Positions 4,841 to 7,062 of a stretch of 7,062 bases of DNA are shown piece after piece. The notes beneath the pieces were generated by a model. It made no database searches, was not told the DNA's origin, and saw only the letters and a list, made by a program, of their open reading frames with translations. Position 1 is the first letter of the stretch. Every line of letters starts with the position of its first letter. The position numbers and the translations under genes were made by a program. The stretch lies in the NCBI GenBank assembly GCA_934102055.1, contig CAKOSE010000036.1, positions 1-7,062 of the forward strand. The letters run 5' to 3'. Origin of the DNA: an uncultured Bacilli bacterium. Lineage in GTDB: Bacteria > Bacillota_I > Bacilli_A > RF39 > UBA660.

Positions 4841-5743
4841 ATGTCTAAATTTGATAAGGAATACTTAAAATTATGTAAAAAAATATTAACAGAAGGGGTA
4901 GAAGTTCAAAATAGAACTGGTACTAATTCTATTAAGATACCTAGTTATAATTTTCATTTTGATCTTAGTGATGAGTTTCCTATGCTTACTACAAAACAAG
5001 TGTTTTATAAGAATGCTATAACTGAGATGCTTTGGATATATCAAGCTCAAAGTAATGATGTTAGATGGCTTAAGGAGAGAAATAATCATATTTGGGATGA
5101 ATGGGAAATTGGTGATGATGGTATATGGAAAGCAACTCAAAATGTTTTAGATGAAAATGGTAAATTGGTAAAAAGAGATATTGAAAGGGATTTTGGAAAG
5201 GAATGGGCTCATACGATAGGGACAGCATATGGCTGGATAGTGAAAAGATATGGTCATATAGATAATTTGCTTTTTAAGATAAAGAATAATCCTACTGATA
5301 GGAGAATGATAATGAGTCTATGGCAAGATGAGTTTTTGGATACTGCAGTACTTCCGTCATGTGTTTGGTGTAGTGAATGGGATGTAACGGATGGAAAATT
5401 AAATATGTTAGTACATCAAAGAAGCTGTGATGTGCCACTTGGGCTTCCATTTAATATAACTCAGTATGCAGTACTTTTGAGTATGATAGCACATTGTACG
5501 GATTTAGAACCTGGAACAATAGATTGGTCTATTAAAGATGCTCATATATATGTGAATCAAATTGATGGTATAAAGGAACAAATTGAAAGAGGAGAAACTT
5601 TAGAGGATTTAGAGGCTCCAGAACTATGGCTAAATCCAGAGATAAAAGACTTTTATCAGTTTGATAATTCAAGGGAGTTAAAAGATATAAAAATAAGAAA
5701 ATATAAACATCATGGAAAGATATCTTTTCCAATATCACAATGA
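4841..5743 (+). CDS. thyA: thymidylate synthase, ThyA (B. subtilis ThyA/phi3T-like subclass)
   Basis: A 300-residue folate-dependent thymidylate synthase that converts dUMP and methylene-THF to dTMP and dihydrofolate. Arg25 in NRTGTNS binds phosphate. The nucleophile is Cys174 in LPSCVWCSEWDV, in place of the common LPPCH. Arg194-Ser-Cys-Asp (HQRSCD) and Asn205 (LPFNITQY) bind the nucleotide, and DAHIYVNQ (233-240) is conserved. LLWIYQAQSNDV, HIWDEW, and APELWLNPEIKDFY with a C-terminal YKHHGK closely parallel B. subtilis ThyA and its phage phi3T relative, not E. coli ThyA. The segment 95-125 is an insertion region variable between ThyA types. AGGAGG eight bases upstream sets the start. The stop TGA overlaps the folA ATG by four bases, implying coupled translation. 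Confidence 0.96.
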   Translation: MSKFDKEYLKLCKKILTEGVEVQNRTGTNSIKIPSYNFHFDLSDEFPMLTTKQVFYKNAITEMLWIYQAQSNDVRWLKERNNHIWDEWEIGDDGIWKATQNVLDENGKLVKRDIERDFGKEWAHTIGTAYGWIVKRYGHIDNLLFKIKNNPTDRRMIMSLWQDEFLDTAVLPSCVWCSEWDVTDGKLNMLVHQRSCDVPLGLPFNITQYAVLLSMIAHCTDLEPGTIDWSIKDAHIYVNQIDGIKEQIERGETLEDLEAPELWLNPEIKDFYQFDNSRELKDIKIRKYKHHGKISFPISQ

Positions 5744-6213
5744 TAATAAATATAATAGCTGCAGTAGGTAAGAACTTAGAGCTTGGTAAAAATAATAGAT
5801 TGATTTGGCCTATAAAAGAGGATCTAAAATATTTTAAAGAGAAAACTATTGAAAAGACAGTAGTTATGGGGGAGAATACTTATAATTCAATAGGAAAAGC
5901 TCTTCCTAATAGGAATAATATAGTTTTGTCGTATGATAAAAAAAAGATAAAAGATGTAACTGTAATAAATGATTATAACGAGGTATTTAGTTTAGATGAA
6001 AAGGAAATATTTATAATTGGAGGGGCTTCTGTTTATAAATTATTTCTTCCGTATGCTGAAAATTTGTATTTAACAGAAATAGATATGGAGGATAAGGATG
6101 CTGATTGTTATTTTCCGTCTTTTGATAAGACTAAGTATGTAAAAGAGATAATAGGGGTTAATACTAAAGATGATATAAATTATTCATTTGTTTGTTATAG
6201 GAGAAAGGAATAG
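5740..6213 (+). CDS. folA: dihydrofolate reductase
   Basis: A 157-residue DHFR of normal length, reducing the dihydrofolate made by ThyA back to tetrahydrofolate with NADPH. Landmarks in order: IIAAVGKNLELGKNN (5-19), LIWPIKEDLKYFK (21-33) with the catalytic acid Asp28, VVMGENTYNSIG (41-52), LPNRNNIVLS (55-64) with Arg58 for the folate glutamate, FIIGGASVYKLFLP (91-104), and LYLTEID (109-115) with Thr112. Two departures stand out: Glu45 occupies the position where Arg44 of E. coli DHFR contacts the NADPH 2'-phosphate, and the two prolines of the usual LPWxLPxDL are Ile22 and Lys26. The start overlaps the thyA stop (ATGA), so translation is probably coupled. Antifolate sensitivity cannot be judged from sequence. 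Confidence 0.95.
   Translation: MIINIIAAVGKNLELGKNNRLIWPIKEDLKYFKEKTIEKTVVMGENTYNSIGKALPNRNNIVLSYDKKKIKDVTVINDYNEVFSLDEKEIFIIGGASVYKLFLPYAENLYLTEIDMEDKDADCYFPSFDKTKYVKEIIGVNTKDDINYSFVCYRRKE
6204..6210 (+). promoter_or_regulatory. Shine-Dalgarno that selects the tmk start
   Basis: AAAGGAA (6204-6210) inside the end of folA lies seven bases before the ATG at 6218. An in-frame ATG at 6188, 30 bases earlier, would add the ten residues MFVIGERNRK, lacks a site of its own and overlaps folA by 26 bases. The start at 6218 puts the P-loop at the usual distance from the N-terminus. Confidence 0.65.
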
Positions 6214-6217
6214 AAAA

Positions 6218-6883
6218 ATGAAAGGAAAACTAATTGTAATTGAAGGTTCAAGTGATGGAATTGGTAAGACAACACAGTTTAATCTTTTGAAACAAAGATT
6301 ACTTGATGAAAATATAAAAGTGGAGTCTCATCATTTTCCTAGTTATAATACGTATCAAGGAAAACCGGTAGAGGAATATTTAAAAGGGACTTTTGGAAAA
6401 CCTGATGAATTGTCTCCTTATTTTGTAAATAGTTTATATGCGGTAGATAGGGCAATTACTTGGAATATAGATTTAAAGAGAAAGTTTGAACAAGGGGATA
6501 CTATTTTGCTTGATAGATATACTACATCAAGTTTGATATATCAGAGTACTTTGATCGAGGATGATGAGGAAAAGAAGAAATTTTTAAATTATGTGATGGA
6601 TTTTGAATATAATAAAATAGGTATAAAAAAGCCTGATAAAGTGATTTTTTTAACAGCAGATTTAGATATAATTACGAAGATGAGAAATAAAAGAAAAGAG
6701 GAAAATGGTGAGGCAGTAGAAGGTGATATTCATGAGAATGATTTAACTTTTATGAAGAAGGTTTATGATAATGCGACATTTGTAGCAGATTATTTGTCTT
6801 GGGATATAATAAATTGTTCTAAAGATGGACAAATGAAATCAATTAAGGAAATAAGTGATGAAGTATATAAAGTGGTTGTATAA
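6218..6883 (+). CDS. tmk: thymidylate kinase (dTMP kinase)
   Basis: A 221-residue P-loop kinase converting dTMP to dTDP with ATP, the step after ThyA. The start MKGKLIVIEG is preferred to an ATG 30 bases upstream. The P-loop GSSDGIGKTT (10-19) has one more residue between its first Gly and GKT than the usual EGxDGxGKT. FPSYNTYQGKPVEEYLKG (40-57), YAVDRAITW (74-82) and LLDRYTTSSLIYQS (97-110) are typical of the long clostridial-type dTMP kinases. FLTADLD (144-150) and a charged LID segment RNKRKEENGEAVEGDIHEND (156-175) follow. It begins four bases after the folA stop, completing a dTMP synthesis operon; tmk more often lies near holB in Bacillota. An IS remnant begins one base after its stop codon. 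Confidence 0.93.
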   Translation: MKGKLIVIEGSSDGIGKTTQFNLLKQRLLDENIKVESHHFPSYNTYQGKPVEEYLKGTFGKPDELSPYFVNSLYAVDRAITWNIDLKRKFEQGDTILLDRYTTSSLIYQSTLIEDDEEKKKFLNYVMDFEYNKIGIKKPDKVIFLTADLDIITKMRNKRKEENGEAVEGDIHENDLTFMKKVYDNATFVADYLSWDIINCSKDGQMKSIKEISDEVYKVVV

Positions 6884-6884
6884 T

Positions 6885-6902
6885 TGTAAATGATGTGAGA
6901 CA
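6885..6902. repeat. candidate IS terminal inverted repeat
   Basis: TGTAAATGATGTGAGACA (6885-6902) begins with TG, as the ends of IS3- and IS481-type elements do. It sits at the expected outer edge, beyond the transposase stop codon and next to a host gene. Only one copy is visible, so its role as an inverted repeat is inferred. Confidence 0.45.
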
Positions 6903-6917
6903 AAATTTATAAAAAAA

Positions 6918-7062
6918 TTAAAAGCAATGGCTTCTTTCCACTTTACCATTATGTCTAGGTGTACGTGGTCTAATTAGTTTATGAATAATATTTAATTCGT
7001 TTAATAAAGCATCAAGAGGATGAATTTTATCTGTTTTCATTGTATAAGTGAATTCTTGTCCG
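6918..7062 (-). pseudogene. transposase fragment, DDE (rve-type) integrase core, C-terminal piece
   Basis: Reading the minus strand from the window edge gives 47 codons and a TAA at 6918-6920. The frame starts GQEFTYTMKTDK, continues HPLDALLNELNIIHKLIRP and RTPRHNGKVERSH, and ends CF. This is the end of the rve DDE core found in IS3/IS481-like transposases: GQEF follows the second catalytic Asp (just outside the window) and the Glu of KVER is the third catalytic acid. Relatives continue after KVERSH with RNDQERFY-like sequence and some 50 further residues. Here Cys-Phe-stop replaces that, so the gene is truncated, most likely by an internal deletion. The family is only approximate because most of the protein is unseen. 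Confidence 0.8.

Larger units (their letters stand above)
6885..7062 (-). mobile_element. insertion sequence remnant, one end, cut by the window edge
   Basis: The element appears to begin one base after the tmk stop. It consists of a candidate end repeat, about 15 bases of A/T spacer and the 3' part of a transposase gene running on the minus strand. In intact elements of this kind about 50-60 more residues would lie between the last motif seen here and the end repeat, so the interior seems to have lost coding sequence. The far end is outside the window, so length and target duplication cannot be read. Confidence 0.6.

Noticed and set aside
6188..6217. Upstream start for tmk overlapping folA
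   Set aside because: It would add ten residues unlike Tmk N-termini; MKGKLIVIEG at 6218 fits the family and has AAAGGAA upstream.
1..7062. CRISPR array, tRNA or rRNA genes, toxin-antitoxin or defence cassette, mycoplasma genetic code
   Set aside because: There is no spaced repeat series, no cloverleaf with a CCA-like end and no paired small toxin genes. TGA acts as a stop at the end of thyA, and all tryptophans I translated use TGG.

Overview
The window is AT-rich, densely packed bacterial chromosome. Standard stop codons work throughout (folA, rplU and rpmA end in TAA, thyA in TGA), so there is no sign of the mycoplasma code. Strong AGGAGG ribosome binding sites, the rplU-prp-rpmA block with an N-terminally extended L27, and Firmicute-type RlmD and ThyA point to a low-GC Bacillota, probably an uncultured Bacilli or Clostridia lineage. 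I cannot name the species.

Positions 1-1240: a promoter and a structured L21-type leader precede rplU (bL21), prp (the protease that trims L27) and rpmA (bL27), which form one ribosomal operon. The usual obg neighbour is not next. Instead a short spacer with A/T hairpins and a good promoter leads to a TRAM/Fe-S 23S rRNA uracil methyltransferase of the RlmD/RlmCD family (1241-2419).

Positions 2420-4840: a 287-base spacer holds only a doubtful 30-codon ORF. It is followed by an orphan 126-residue protein of unknown function, a DUF368/PopT-type polyprenyl-phosphate translocase with a duplicated PGxSGxT motif, a clear intrinsic terminator, and an HD-domain phosphohydrolase with a two-metal ligand pattern. 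A second, short-stemmed terminator with a nine-T tract ends this section.

Positions 4841-6883: thyA, folA and tmk lie head to tail with a 4-base overlap and a 4-base gap. Together they form a dTMP module: ThyA makes dTMP and dihydrofolate, DHFR recycles the dihydrofolate, and Tmk phosphorylates dTMP to dTDP. ThyA belongs to the B. subtilis ThyA/phage phi3T-like subclass. Tmk has a P-loop one residue longer than the form I expect, and DHFR has Glu where the NADPH-phosphate-binding Arg usually lies.

Positions 6884-7062: a remnant of an insertion sequence begins one base after the tmk stop codon. It has a candidate terminal inverted repeat and, on the minus strand, a transposase C-terminal piece that stops just after the catalytic KVERS motif.

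I see no CRISPR array, tRNA, rRNA, or defence or toxin cassette. Most of the window is ordinary housekeeping. The least explained parts are the orphan gene with its spacer, the compact promoter/terminator junctions, the Tmk and DHFR active-site departures, and the IS scar.
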